The notes below the pieces were generated by a model, which made no database searches, was not told the DNA's origin, and saw only the letters and a list, made by a program, of their open reading frames with translations. 64,000 nucleotides of DNA from Phylloscopus collybita (Eukaryota > Chordata > Aves > Passeriformes > Phylloscopidae). Positions 1 through 12,534 of the stretch are shown here, one piece after another (the stretch's first letter is position 1; each line of letters starts with the position of its first letter). Both the position numbers and the translations under genes were made by a program. The stretch spans positions 19,193,501-19,257,500 of the forward strand of contig JAJNNQ010000009.1 in assembly GCA_027886175.1 (NCBI GenBank), given 5' to 3'.

Positions 1-1095
1 CTAGCATTATTAATTATATTCAATCATATATATTCAAGAGGTTGCAAAAATTCTTTAGTCTCACTACCAGAAATGACTAAGAATTCTCAAAGACTTACGC
101 TTTTTGGTCAAAAAAGAAGATTTTTAGTTTTTCAAGGGAATGCTGACAAAATTTTCACCAGGAAAATCATCTCACATACAGGAGTGAACATCCTGTAATA
201 CAGCCTTATAGAAGAAAAGTGAATAGTACAATGGGTCAAACATTCATTTGAATCATGGCAAAGTAGAGATCTGGAGATTTCCCACATTTAAGTAATTGTC
301 CACAAAGGACAGAGAGATCTTATTAAATTTTTATGTGTTGTGCAATACTTTGATAAGTTTTGTAGACGAAAAAATGTCAGTTTTAACATTTCACTGGAAT
401 GGTACAGAGGTAGCCTGAGATGATCTGTGTGTTCTTTATAGCTGCTTGCAGTAGCACAAGCACCTGCTGTTCTATCTGTGAGATCAGCAGGGGATCAAGT
501 TGTACAGAGCATCTGTTTCTTACCTTTACCTTTTTTCCTCCATCTGCCTCTTAATCCAATAGAGGAATGACCTGGTGAAACTCTGTTAGAGAAGCCCCCA
601 GTGATTCCCAAGGAACATAGAAACATGTGATTTACTGTTTCTGTCTTTTTTGTCCCATTTCAACATTTCTAGCAGGTTTATTCTTCATAGAGCCATAGGG
701 AATGATATAGCCTTTGGTTATTTTTTAGTGTTGTCACAAACCAGAATCAGAAGTAGCTGTAAGAGTTAAAAAAGCTGCACTAAGTTTTTTCCTCAGAGCT
801 GCTTGGATGGTATTGTTTGGTGTTCATTTAAAGTAAGTTAGTCTGTTTCTGTGTAAGGTTTCACCTTGTCATAAGAATATCTGAAATTAAAACAACATTA
901 AAAAAATGAAGGTTTGTCTCCTGTGAAGTGTTGGACAGTAGAAGCGTGCCTGGTCAGGAAAACAATGAGAAATTTTTAAATCAGGCATATAATTAGAGCA
1001 CAGTTAAAGTAAACACTTCTGATGTGGGTCGGAAGTGGTCAGGCATTTGGACTGGATTTGTGTACGTCCCTTCCAACTGAAATATTTTGTTCTGC
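1..1095. other. AT-rich non-coding stretch
   Basis: I see no recognisable gene, repeat family or RNA here. The sequence is AT-rich with short A and T runs and stop codons in all frames. Confidence 0.6.
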
Positions 1096-1124
1096 ATTCC
1101 ATTCCATTCCATTCCATTCCATTC
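1096..1124. repeat. (ATTCC)n pentanucleotide microsatellite
   Basis: Five perfect ATTCC units and a partial sixth are directly visible. Two overlapping short plus-strand frames and one minus-strand frame owe their repeated Phe/His/Ser/Ile/Pro or Met/Glu/Trp/Asn/Gly residues to this array and are not genes. Confidence 0.95.
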
Positions 1125-1886
1125 ATGTGCCCTGATGGTATCAAAGACCACTTACTACCTGAGAGGAGCAAAAAAAAAAAATTATGTATTCGGATCAATC
1201 AAGCAAAAAAAAAATTATGTATTCATAACAATCAAAAAAATTATAATTTTTTTAAGTCTAAGACTTAAACATTGAATGTGGGATTTTTATTTTGTTATAG
1301 TTATTTTTAAATGTGAGTGGAACTGAAAAAAAAATTGCTCTAGTTCTAAAATGTTGGGTTTGTGTAATTTCAAGACTGATTAACAAAATTTTTTTTCACC
1401 TTACATTACATACATAATGGACACCTGTTTATCTTGTCTCACCCCTCTTTTATGTTTTTAATGCCTTAAAAAAAGCTGTTTTATTTAAAAAAAAAAAAAG
1501 TGGTTTTTTTCTGTTACGCAGACATACACCTTCCAGTAGCTGTTTTACTAGGGTTTCAGAATTTCCTCTGGTTTAAGAAAAAATTTGTATCATTTCTTAC
1601 ATCTATTGAGCATTTATCTGTGTTACTTTTGCTAAGATTAACAGTAATAAAAGTATACTATCAGTTTCATAGGTAACAGCAGCTCTTCTGAGTATATAAT
1701 ATAGCAAAATACAGACAAAAAAAAGGTACTGAATTTCAGGAGGCTGTATGAATAGTTGCCTGCTTTACCTTGTCTTATTCTCTACAGACTTAGCAGTTTA
1801 GCACATTCTGCTTTGCATGCATTTCTTAAGGTTTTCAAACTTTTTTTTTTCTTTCTATTAAGAGATGTTTATATGTTTCTGGTGGG
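1125..1886. other. AT-rich non-coding stretch with A tracts
   Basis: Short poly(A) runs occur near 1171, 1205 and 1489. Nothing else is recognisable. Confidence 0.6.
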
Positions 1887-1999
1887 AAAAAGAAAAAAAA
1901 GCCTACAACAAACAGCAAAAAAAAACCACAAAAAAAAAAAAAAAAAACAAACAAAAAAAAAAAAAAAAAAAAACCAAAACAACAAAAAAACCCACAACA
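1887..1999. repeat. A-rich low-complexity tract with scattered C
   Basis: The tract is almost entirely A on the plus strand, broken by single C or CC. A 100-codon plus-strand frame with a Lys-rich run and a 75-codon minus-strand Phe-rich frame both arise from it and should not be annotated as genes. Confidence 0.9.
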
Positions 2000-2167
2000 T
2001 TCCAAGCAAACCAATAATCTCATCCATGGAATTTGTTCTAAACTTTCTAAAGCTTTAAACAAAGTGATTCATATAATGAAGACAGACACATATGTATTCA
2101 CATATACATATTTAAATGTGTTGATTTTATCTTGGTAGACAAGATTGATTAGTTTTAACCATGTGGA

Positions 2168-2632
2168 CAGAATCATAGGATGGGAAACCCATGGCAGGGA
2201 CCTTAAAGATCATCTAGCTTCCCTTGCCATGGACAGGGATGCCACCCACTAGATCAGATCTGTCATGGCCTCATGCAGCCTGTCTTCAAACACTTCCAGG
2301 GATGGGGCATGCACAACATTTCTGAGCAAGCTGTTCCAGTGCCTCACCATCTTCACAGTAAAGAACATCTAGATATAATCTAAATCTCTCCTCCACTAGT
2401 TTAAAACCATTACCCCTTGTCTATCAATATCTGTCCATGTAAAAAATCTCTCCCTCTTTTTTATAAGCATCCTTTCTTATAAGGACTGGATGGCAACTCT
2501 TAGGTCTCCCTGGAGCCTTCTCTTCTCCTGGCTGGACAATCCCAGCTGCCTCAGTCTGTCTTCATAGGGAGATGCTCCAGACCTCTGATCATCTTAAATT
2601 TTTGGATTGGGAGCAGTGGCTCCAGGTGTGAC
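2168..2632 (-). mobile_element. CR1 LINE fragment, 3' end, antisense
   Basis: The plus strand starts with CAGAATCATAGGATGGGAA, the reverse complement of the CR1 3' terminus, and continues through the family's 3' region: 'GGACCTTAAAGATCATCTAG', 'CACTTCCAGGGATGGGGCAT', 'CTGTTCCAGTGCCTCACCAT' and 'GGAGCCTTCTCTTCTCCTGG'. The CR1 3' end is therefore at the left and the copy is truncated at its 5' (right) side near 2632. It carries many substitutions and short indels and has no usable frame. Assignment to CR1 is by recognition; I cannot name the subfamily. Confidence 0.9.
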
Positions 2633-2639
2633 CTAAAAT

Positions 2640-3735
2640 TTTTCGATTACAGCAAAGAAAGTATCTGATTGGTATGGTAAACTTTTTTATTCCCTGAATG
2701 CATAGGATTAATATTATATTAGTGATGCCCTTCTCAATGAATTACAATGGGGATAATATTTGACCACAATCCTGAATCTAAATATAAGGTATATATAGGT
2801 ATATACAGTTTACTTTCTGTGTTGTGTGTTCTAAGTGACTATAAAGTTACCGATAAGGGGAACATGATCCACTACTCATCATAGAATGACACACCAACAG
2901 ATGAGAAACTGTGAAAATCCAGAAAAAGAAAATACCTTTTAAAGGTTTAAAGACTTCCCAACCAACTTCAATCTAGCTAATGCCCACTTTTTCAACAATT
3001 TGCACAACAGCATAATTTTTTTTTATGTTTGACTACAAGACATAAGACTGACAGTAGTCAGTGTCTAAAATTGGAAAGTTAATAAGAAGAGCAAAACACA
3101 GCATTATGTTTATTTTATCCTAAAATGATTTTTAAAAATTTACATCTCTTTGGTATAAATATGAATTGTTAAATAACTAAGTGAAGTATCTTGGTATTGT
3201 GACTAAAGAAGTAACAATATATGGAAAAAAAATGGTAGAAGCTTATATTGAGATATTGGAAGGATATATGGTAGATCCATCTCAACAATATTTTCACTGA
3301 GGAAAAAGGAGTAAAGGAGGCTTTTTAATCTATATTAAAGAAAAACCTTGGGCATCAAGGAAGTCAGGGTGACCAAAAGCAGACAGAATATAACAACTAT
3401 CTTTGAAAAGATAAGATACTGCAGAAGAATAGGCATAAACCAGACACCTGGCAGAAAAGTAATTCACCTATTCTTGGTACCTGGAAATCTCATAAAGAAA
3501 GAATTCCCAAGGTTTTCCATAAAATACTTACATGTGTTTACATTGAGGTATAACAATATTCTTCACCATATATTTGTTCTATATTCTATATAGCTATATT
3601 CAGCTAGAGATGGTGAGGTTATTTTTCAAAAGGTCAAGGAAAATACCTTTCTGAATGGAACTGAATGGTTGTTTGGGAACATGTAGATTTTGTCAGAAAC
3701 ACCAATAAAAATCAGAAATGCTGATAGCCTGACCA
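2640..3735. other. AT-rich non-coding stretch
   Basis: No gene or recognisable repeat. An 81-codon frame at 3348-3593 lacks any domain-like feature and is of a length expected by chance. Confidence 0.55.
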
Positions 3736-4160
3736 AGCAGCCAGATGCTAGTTAATCTGATTTTCTGCCACTGTGCTCAGCCACTATCTTGCCAATTGGA
3801 CCCCAGGATGGTGGGTTGGCTAGAAATGAGGCAGAATGTTTGGCTTCTTATCTTGCCTCATACCCAGCTGTCCTCCTTGGCTGGTGTGAGACCTGGCGAA
3901 CTCCTCAAGTTACCACCTGCCCAGATTGGTTTTCTGAGCAGTCCAAAGTGTTCCTTAAGTTGTGCTGCTATTCAAGATCCTAAGCAGTCTGACCTCCTTG
4001 TCAGTCATCCAGTTATCTTGCCAAGTTAGGGAAAGGTCTCTGTTTCTCATCTGTCCCTTAAGTGTCTGTTTTCTCTCAAGATGGAAAGTTGTACTTCTGT
4101 CTGGTTGAGTATCTGCCTGTCATTTGTCTAACTCTCCAGCTAGCTAGGTGGGGAAATGCA
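3736..4160. other. Unassigned GC-richer block
   Basis: This stretch has visibly more G and C than its flanks and few homopolymers. It holds two overlapping plus-strand frames of 94 and 64 codons. The composition suggests a degraded transposon or LTR, or another inserted sequence, but I see no terminal repeats, target-site duplication or known motif. I do not assign a function. Confidence 0.35.
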
Positions 4161-4323
4161 GGCTGGTAGGCATTGGAAGATATTGTTCCATTTCACTGGA
4201 TATTCTGTAACACTGGCATGTTTCTTTCCTGAGTGATGAAAAAAAAAACCGGCATGTACAATTTCCTTTGAAATAGACGTGAGTGACAATATTTTCTTTG
4301 CCATATTTATAGTATATGTTATT

Positions 4324-4668
4324 ACAGAATCACAGAACCACAGAATGGGTAAAGTTAGAAGTGGAATGACAATAGGACATGTCATCCAATCTTCCTGCTC
4401 AAGCAGGGGCATTCTAGATCACATTGCACCGGATTGTGTCCAGATGATTCTTGAATATACCCAGACAATTCTTGATTATCTCCAATGAGGGAGACGCCAC
4501 AATCTGTTCCAGTACTCAATCACTTGCAGAGAAAAGAAGTTCTTCTAGAGGTTGAACATGCCTGTCATCTTTGACACACTCCCTTCAGATACTTACACAC
4601 ATTGTTGAGGTGCCCTCTTGAGGGATACAACACCCTCTTAGTCATCTCTTCTGGAGGTTGAACATGCC
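4324..4668 (-). mobile_element. CR1 LINE fragment, 3' end, antisense
   Basis: It begins with ACAGAATCACAGAACCACAG, the reverse complement of a CR1 3' end. It continues with 'TCCTGCTCAAGCAGGGGCAT', 'GATTGTGTCCAGATGATTCT' and 'AGAAGTTCTTCTAGAGGTTG', which are typical of a CR1 subfamily different from the copy at 2168. It is strongly diverged. Near 4552-4560 and 4656-4664 the phrase GGTTGAACATGCC occurs twice, so a small local rearrangement is possible. Confidence 0.82.
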
Positions 4669-4669
4669 C

Positions 4670-5852
4670 AAAATATATATGTATAAATACATAAAGTACA
4701 AAAAAAATAATAAAAAATAAAATCGATTTTTTCATTAATATAGATACGGTAAGATATAAAAAGTAAGTCTTGTCAGGCAATCATTAAAGTAATATCAATA
4801 ATAGAGAAAATAGTCTATAAATTGATTGTTTAATTATAAATTAAAAATAGGATGAACAGTGATTATGAGCCACAAAATATTTTAAAGTGTGCTCACCTAA
4901 AAGGTAATCTGTTTATTGAGATAAGAACTGATTTTAAAAATAAAGGGTTGTTTACTTTGGAAATAAAATACTTTGCTCATTCGATGAATTTTTCTAATTT
5001 ATTCTTCAATCCTGTTAATGCCTTTACTCTTCAAATACATGCATTTCAAGTATATGCATTTCTGCTAAGGAGCGGTAGCTGCAAATTTTTTTCTGTATTA
5101 TATTTATCATTTGCCATTCATTTTCTCTCTTAATAAGGAAGCAAAAGTAGAACATGGGTTTCCTCTGACTTTATATAAATAGTGCAGATGTTGAGAAGTC
5201 TCCACTGGCTGAAGTTCTGGTGACAGCTGTCATTTCTTTTTCATCCTCCTTCATTCTTCTCAAAACTAGTGTAACAGAATCAGTGTTAAGAATACAGAAA
5301 AACAGTACATAGAGCTATAGCACAGGTTTTTATATAGCTGTATTCAAAACAAGTGAAATGTACAGAAATGAATGCAATTAATTCTGTAAAACACTTAGGG
5401 AATTATGAGTAAAGACCTAAAAAATTAAACACAGAATTTGTGTCATAATCTACTGAAAAGTATAGAACAGCATTGAAACACAAACCTTTAGTACATAGAA
5501 AATCTAAGTAAACTTTCTCCTTCCCTCTTTTTCCAGATGTCTAGAACTTTCTGAAGAAAACATACATTTTCTCAAAATCAATGTTATAGGAATAATTTTC
5601 CAGTACACTACCAGCGAAGGCTTTAAGGCTCCTCTGGAATTTTAAAATTTGGATTTCTATTCTTCAGTATACATATAGGAGTTGTTACTGAGGAGTCACA
5701 TTCCTAGAGAAAATTTGTATACCATGGTTTTAAAAAAAAGTATGGCTGGTGCTAACAGATGTTAATGGATTAGTGAGAGATGCCTCTGCCCAAATTAAGT
5801 TGCAAACAATGCCATATGTTGAAGTCAATACTATGGATTTTATTTAACAATG

Positions 5853-5857
<5 letters not shown>
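4670..5857. other. AT-rich non-coding stretch
   Basis: No recognisable feature. A 93-codon frame at 4852-5133 is AT-driven (Phe, Lys, Asn, Leu rich) and not convincing. Confidence 0.55.

Positions 5858-5887
<30 letters not shown>
5858..5887. repeat. (GA)15 microsatellite
   Basis: Fifteen uninterrupted GA dinucleotides, which explain the Arg-Glu run in a short overlapping frame. Confidence 0.97.
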
Positions 5888-5891
<4 letters not shown>

Positions 5892-6089
5892 AGCAGATAA
5901 TCACCTGTGAATCTAGCAGCATCCTGTTGGTCCTTCTTCACCCCGAGCTTCTCAGTGGTAGAGGTCCTGAAGTAGTTCAAAGCTTTTCACTATTTATACA
6001 CCTCAGCAAACAAAGGAATTAATGCTTTTTAGCTACCCAGATCTTTTATTCCATTGGTTAAATGATTCCCTAAATTTTAGCACTGATTA

Positions 6090-6560
6090 GTGTGCATGCT
6101 CAATTTTTCTCTCCTTTTGAGATGGTGGGCCATGAATCAGTGGTTACAATCCTCCCCAGTGGAATTACATTTTGCCCAGTATGAGCTGATTGAGCACAGT
6201 TCACACCCAGAAAATAGTACCACCTCTATCTTATCTCAAGTTCCTGGGGGGGGGGGGGGGGGGGGGGGGTGCTGCATTTACAGTCCAAGTTCCAGGTGTC
6301 TGAGGTGTATTCAAGGGGACTTCAGTGATCATTTGTGGTCGCAGATGTCTGTCTCATAACTTGGGGTGACCTTTGTTTGACCGGTGAAAGCTGTAGGCAC
6401 AGTTGCTTCTTCACAGTTTGACTCAATGGGAATTCTTGTCTGGATGTGTTAACCAGGATGTGCTAACAAGATCTTGCCTCTAACAGGTCTGGTGTTACCT
6501 CCATTCTTTCTCTTCCTTCTGTGCTTATCTCGTGGCAAAATCCTTCTGTAGCTTTAACAA
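6090..6560. other. Unassigned mixed-composition block containing a G homopolymer
   Basis: The stretch has less A/T than its surroundings and few homopolymers apart from the G run. I could not match it to CR1 or to the LTR families seen elsewhere in the window. It may be an old mobile element fragment. The 89-codon frame across it contains a poly-Gly from the G run and is not credible. Confidence 0.3.
6246..6269. repeat. Poly(G) homopolymer, 24 nt
   Basis: Twenty-four consecutive G bases are written here. Such runs are rare and hypermutable, so the true length is uncertain. Confidence 0.9.
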
Positions 6561-6569
6561 TGTTTGAGA

Positions 6570-8890
6570 CAGACAACAAATGCTGTAAAATTTTATTCAA
6601 TGGATATTTGCTAGCTCATAACACCAGATAATTGATATTAGTTCCTTAGATCATTCACTTCTGTGCTAAGTTTTCCAAACTTGAAACTCTATTGGGTAAT
6701 GGAGAATTAAGATGAAAAAAAGAAACAACAACATAAAAGGGAATTTATGATAGATTAACAAAATATCATATAGAGAATGTAAACTGCATATTAAAAAAAC
6801 TATTAACTGCATCCATTGCAATAACTCAAAAGAAGTAATTTTTTTTTCTCTTACCTCCACTAGAGTAAATGAACAATTCTGGGTTTGGATTTTATGTGCA
6901 ACTGAAAACTGAAATGTTTTTAGAACACCTGCTTTTGGATTCCAGGAAGAATGACTATCTGAGCTGTAATGCCTTCTTGTGTAATGCAACCCCAACCAAT
7001 TTACTTTCTAAAAGTAGTTTGAATTTTCCCTTACTGTAGTGCTATCAGATAGCAACATGCTCTCTGGGGACTCCATTCATGCTGAGATTGCACCAAACAG
7101 TGATTGCACTGCTGAATCAGTCTGTAATCAATCTTGCATCCTACAGGTCTCCTTTAGTATTTTTTCTTTGATCACTGTCTAATGGGAAACATAACACATT
7201 TAAGAATAATGAAACTTCAATCTAATTGTATTTTTGCTGGAGAGTCTCTAGGCATCCTTTTGCAGCCTCTAATGAAATGACTCTAACAGTGAATGTTTAG
7301 CTACATGATCTATAGAAAGGATATACAATTGATAAATTTTCTCCCAAGTGTGAGTATATGTTCACTGTCAATAAGTTATTTGACACCTTTCCAATCTTTG
7401 TGCACCTATTTCTCTTGTTTCTACAATATTCACAATTTCTAATTATTAGTATTTTTTTCTGTCTTATATAAAAGGAACTTGTATTGTTCTTTTGCACTGT
7501 TTTGTACTTTAGTAGTGTTGAATGAATGTATTAACAATTTTTTTCATTGCACATTGAAAAGATGAATATGAAAGATAATTCCTAAAAGCATTCATATATC
7601 TCTAAGCCACAACAATCTTTCAATGAACCACATATGTTTTGATTCCTGTTGTTTGTTATTTTTGATACATTTCCTGCTTTGCAAAATATTAGATGACTAA
7701 AAAAATAAGTGATAAAGTAGGTAGTTAAATGTGTGTCAAAATCTATTATTAATTCTGATTCCTTTTATTATAAGTCATAAATGACACATGAATTTCCAAA
7801 CAAATCATATGGTATTCAGTTCAATGACAACATAGGCACCATAGCATAAGGCAAGATAACCAGGCTTTAATCAATATTCGGTTAACTTTCCAGTAATGGT
7901 TATATTGTATTGTCAACTTAGGGTAAAGAAGAAATATAATTTAAAAGAGACTATATAAAAAGTAGTTGCTCTTTTTCTCTTGGCTGAAAATGCAGTATAC
8001 CTGTGTTCAAACTAGACAGTTCTCAATGCCTTTGGGTTTTTTGGTGTGTTTTGCTGTAGTTGCAATATGTCTTTGAGAGACTATTTTTTATGATTTACAA
8101 TAACAACACTGTTATTGTTTTTATGTCCCATCAGTTTTTTGCTTCTTCTTTCTGATATTGACTGCTCCCAAACCTGATTTTTTTTCTTATTTCTGATAGT
8201 TCACAAAGTACATATCACAGATGGTAAAATGTCAAGAAACATATCCGCATTTATAGTCTTCTTAATGGAAAATGTACAAAGAGAAAACTTTTAAGGTGAG
8301 TGAAAAAGCAAATTCCCTTTTTCATGCTTGATGTCTGCATTTGTGGGGAAAACATTTCCCTTCAAAGCCAACATTTCCAATGAACTTTTGAGATATCTGA
8401 TTCACATTCTTCCAGCCATTTTCTGAGGTTTAATTTTACTGTGTACAAACCTCCAGAGCTAGTCTGTCTAACTATATATGAATGCTTGAGGACATCTCAC
8501 CTCTGAAAATTTTGAGCACAGCAATAAGTGTTTAGCTCTTCTCTCCTCTAAAACAGCTCAATGGAGGTTTTTTTTGATTTTACAAGCAGAAGATCCCAGA
8601 ATAAATTGCTGAAATTATTAATAAAGAAAACATTTTGCATATTTTGGACTTGAAAGAAAAACCATCTGTACCAGTAAATTGCTTTCCATGAGGTTTTATC
8701 AACTTTGCATAGTCACCTGAGACAGTCTACTTCAAACATTCTGAGAAAAAAAGCTGACTTCAAGTTAACTGTTAGAAGTTGCAGCAATGGTGCATTTTTT
8801 TGATACGCATTTGTTTGAAATATTTTAAATCTGAAATATTTGTCTGTGAAAATACTAATAAAGTGAAAAGACTAATAAAGCACAAATGTA
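6570..8890. other. AT-rich non-coding stretch
   Basis: No recognisable repeat family or gene. The longest frame (109 codons, minus strand, 6666-6995) has no domain-like feature. Confidence 0.55.
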
Positions 8891-8894
8891 AATA

Positions 8895-8985
8895 TATAAT
8901 ATTGATATATAATATGAAATATATAAAATATTCATATATTAATATGAACATACATTTCTATTTATATGTATATATGCATACACAC
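8895..8985. repeat. AT-rich (TA/ATAT) low-complexity stretch
   Basis: Alternating TATA, ATAT and AATAT words with almost no G or C up to about 8945, then TATATG-type words. Confidence 0.75.
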
Positions 8986-9051
8986 TCTTGCTTTTTCCGT
9001 CTCTATTGCTTGGTAAACATGACTGATCTTTTTATAAGTAACTCATAAAGT

Positions 9052-9387
9052 CCTAGAATGATTTGGGTTAGAAGGGACCTTAAAGATCATTTAGTTCCAA
9101 CCTCCCTGCTGTGGGCAGTGACACCTTTCCCCAGACTGGGCTTCTTAAGAACCCATCCAGCCCATCCTCAAGCACTTCCAGCAGTGGGGCACAAAAAACT
9201 TCTCTGGGCCTCATCTTGCAGTTTCATTTCATCCTCACTGTAAAAAAATTCACCATCTGTCCAATCTAAATCCAACCTTTTTCAGTTTAAAACTCATGAC
9301 CCTTGACCTGTAACCCTACTAAAACATTTCTCTACATCTTCCTTCAATCCCACCTCAGTTATAGAAAGGCCTCTATAAGGTCTCTAA
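9052..9387 (-). mobile_element. CR1 LINE fragment, 3' end, antisense
   Basis: CCTAGAATGATTTGGGTTAG followed by 'AGGGACCTTAAAGATCATTT' marks a CR1 3' end in reverse complement. The homology continues through 'CAAGCACTTCCAGCAGTGGG', 'CTTCTCTGGGCCTCATCTTG' and 'CCTCTATAAGGTCTCTAAAT', where it stops. The copy is 5'-truncated at about 9387. It is diverged and non-coding. Confidence 0.88.
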
Positions 9388-9544
9388 ATGGAAGAATGTA
9401 AATGCTTTCAGCCTTTTATTTACAATTCCCTATACCCACTCCCACACTACAGATACATATCTACCCGACATTTGCAATTTTTAATACCTTCATCATCTTC
9501 CCTCTGCCATTGATTAATGTATATCAGTTCCTGGATATACATTA

Positions 9545-9880
9545 TCAAGGATGACCTTGACCAGTTCACAAACAGCACCTACTCCCACTCACCCTCCTCA
9601 ACAACACACGGATACAAAAGCTCATGGCTCAAGATAAAGACAAGGAGACAGTTTACTACTTACTGTTACAGATAAAACACAAAATTTGAGGAATATAAGG
9701 CAAATTCAGGTAGATTTTGACACTAAGATACAATCTGAAATTTAAACCAATAAATTTCCTTGCCCTGTTTTCCCAGGCTTAACTTCATTTTGAACACATC
9801 CCTCTTGTCATCTGCTCCTGGTATTCAGTATTCTGATCAATTCTCTGCTCTGTTTCTGAGTAATGTTCCTGTAGCAGTGA
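9545..9880 (-). mobile_element. Divergent endogenous-retrovirus LTR fragment
   Basis: The stretch 'GCTCATGGCTCAAGATAAAG', followed by an ACAAGGAGACAG segment, resembles the same position in the LTRs at 42225 and 46637 (GCTCCTGGATCAAGATAAGG and GTTCATGAGTTGAAATAAGG). Similarity fades downstream, so this is either an older member or a sister family. Orientation is taken from those copies. No target-site duplication is visible and both boundaries are estimates. Confidence 0.4.
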
Positions 9881-9899
9881 TATAAATGAATGCAGACCA

Positions 9900-12440
9900 T
9901 TTGTAGGATGATCATATTCTCTGAATCAAGACTAAAATATGTACTGAAAATTTTATTAATGCAGAACAATATGTAGTTTACTAAGAGCGCTATTTTCTTC
10001 TTAATATCTATAATTAATCTAAACATGATATATATTGTATGAACATTAGTATTTTAAATATATACTAATGGGACAGCACTGAGTTCAGAGATTTTATTCT
10101 TTTCTAGCTAAATATCTAATTGAAATGCTATTTTACACTTCAATAATATTCTCTCATGTCCTCTTTTCCATCTTATTTTACAGACTGTGCTGAATTTTCT
10201 CTCCAAAAGTTGTGCCATAGAGTATTTCCTTACGGCAGGACATTCTTTTTGATAGCTCTGTATATGTCTTATATTGCTTAAGTAAGGGATTAAATTCTTT
10301 CTGCTACATTACTAAGGAATATTTGTTTTTTACATGGGCATCTGTGTTATACATTTTTTGGGAAAAAGAATAAAAAATGCTCTCACAAAATGTCCTACAT
10401 TTAATAAACCCATTGACAGTTTCTCTGGTTCTTTCAAAATTAAGACGTTATTGCAATTTCCCTCATATTGTAATGTAAGGGAAATGCACTAAGATTATTA
10501 ATACTCTGTAATATAAACTGTAATTTTTATATACTGCATTTATTCAGATCAGTTGTATTAACTTCTAGTTTTTAATAAATTTTTCATTGTTTTTTCTTAA
10601 AATCTTGTTATCCAAAAATTTCAGTAATATTCTTAAATACAAAAAAGAAATCCCCCTGCCCCCATCAAAAACCATAAAGAGGATATTTTTTTTTTCAGCT
10701 TACACAAATGGATGAATTCATGCCTTTGAAAGCAAATTTTCTTTCTCTCCGTGTCCCTCAGTGAATTACCTAAATCTCTTACTTAATTGAAACCATTCAG
10801 ATGCACTAAGTTACACTTCCATCTGAATCAGTATAATTGAATGCTACAAAGGATTGCTCTGTGATGAAACCATTACATTTATTACTGTAACGCACTTAAC
10901 ATTTCAATGCAACCGCAATATCTTATTTACTATATGCCTGAGCACTGGAAAGGTTGGGGGGGTTTAGCTTGTTTTTTGTTTTTCTTGTAGCAAAACTGGA
11001 TAGGAAAAAGTTTAGTCTTTTACAAGGTATTAATGTTATCTACTCATGGTGAAAACGTGGAATAATATCAAAGATAAAAATAAAAAAAACCTAAATGTGG
11101 CTGTCTGTCTTGCTTTATCCAAACTAATTGCTGGTATAATATATGCCTTGTTTCTGGAAATTACATAAAAGGATTGCTCTTCCAGTTAGATGCAATTTCC
11201 TCACTGTTTCAATTTATCATTAAATCTTATTATAAAAATCAGTGTTTTTCATAGAGTTATTAATTTTCAATGTAATCACAATCTTTCACAGTCTAATCAC
11301 AAAGGGCCTCAGAGGGGACACAGAAGCCAACATTTCTCCGGATTACAATGGAGATGCTTGACTTCTTTCATTTTCTTTCACAAGTCTTGCATCCATTTGT
11401 GGTAGGAGAGTAAACCATGACAGAGCTATAAATGAGACAGAAATATTTTAACTAGCAGGAAGATTATTAGTGGGTTCTTCTGGAAGAGCCTAATTCAATT
11501 ATTTTGTCTCGTATTTTTAATAAAGAGAAGTATCATTTTTCTGATCTGAGACCTGATACCATTGTAATGCTTGTTATGTGTTAAGCTTCTAAACATAACA
11601 TTAGAAATTCAGAATTGGAAGTGCATCAAAAGAGCAGCTTTATATACTATATAATATAGAATTCTAGAAACACTTCATTCTAAAAATAGAATATGGGAAC
11701 TTACACACCAAAAGAATGATATAAGAACTTATTTTCTGGAAATTCAGGAAAGGCTTCTTATTTTATTTTGCTTTCATATTCTACATTGATTTTGGTTTTT
11801 GGTTTCATATTGTTTATATTGAAATAAGTCCTTTTTCTTTATAAACTGAATATTACAAAATAACATTCTGGATTAGTGGTTTTTTTTGAAAAAGGAGATG
11901 AAATATTTTTTAGTCTTTTATTTCTTAACTTTGATATTAGTAGTCTGAGCAAATCATAATTCCCTTGAATTGAGAAGGAGTAAAAGTCTGAAAAGGATAA
12001 AATGATACTTAGATCTGGTACATAATTTATCACAATTTTTTGATGATTTGATTGTTTCAGCTAAAAAGTGTGTCCAATAGAAGGCAAAAAATATGAAGTA
12101 TTAAAAGTCAGTGAAAGATAATATGTTCAAACACACCATAAAAACAAAGCATGAAAAATTCTCAAAGTCTAATTACAGTTAAAATTACATAACAAAATTA
12201 TTTTTAGAAATTCTTTTCTCATCAATACTCATCTTGAGCTACTACAAACAAAATCGTATTCACAGGATGTTGAAGAATATAATTTTGTCAGGATGAGACT
12301 CTTGGTCTTTTGCTTTTTCAAGCCCTCCAAAAATGCATCTAACATTATTTCAGCAGGTTTTCTTTCTTAAAAGATAACTTGTAGGAATAGAACTGATAAG
12401 CACAGTTCACTAGGTTTTTAGTCCAAAATCCTAACAGGTG
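9900..12440. other. AT-rich non-coding stretch
   Basis: No gene or identifiable repeat. Short frames at 11190-11405 and 11839-12033 are of chance length. Confidence 0.55.
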
Positions 12441-12449
12441 GCAAGTTTT

Positions 12450-12531
12450 GGGGGGTGTTTGTTTGGTTGGTTGGTTTTGGTTTGGTTTGGTTTGGTTTGG
12501 TTTGGTTTGGTTTGGTTTGGTTTGGTTTTTT
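12450..12531. repeat. (TTTGG)n pentanucleotide array in a G/T-rich tract
   Basis: Ten perfect TTTGG units run from 12476 to 12525, preceded by imperfect GTTTG and GGTTGG words. On the minus strand the array gives a (Asn-Gln-Thr-Lys-Pro)n run inside a 98-codon frame, which is an artefact. The unit differs from the vertebrate telomere repeat TTAGGG. Confidence 0.95.
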
Positions 12532-12534
12532 TCA

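Noticed and set aside
12450..12531. Interstitial telomere repeat
   Set aside because: The unit is TTTGG, not TTAGGG.
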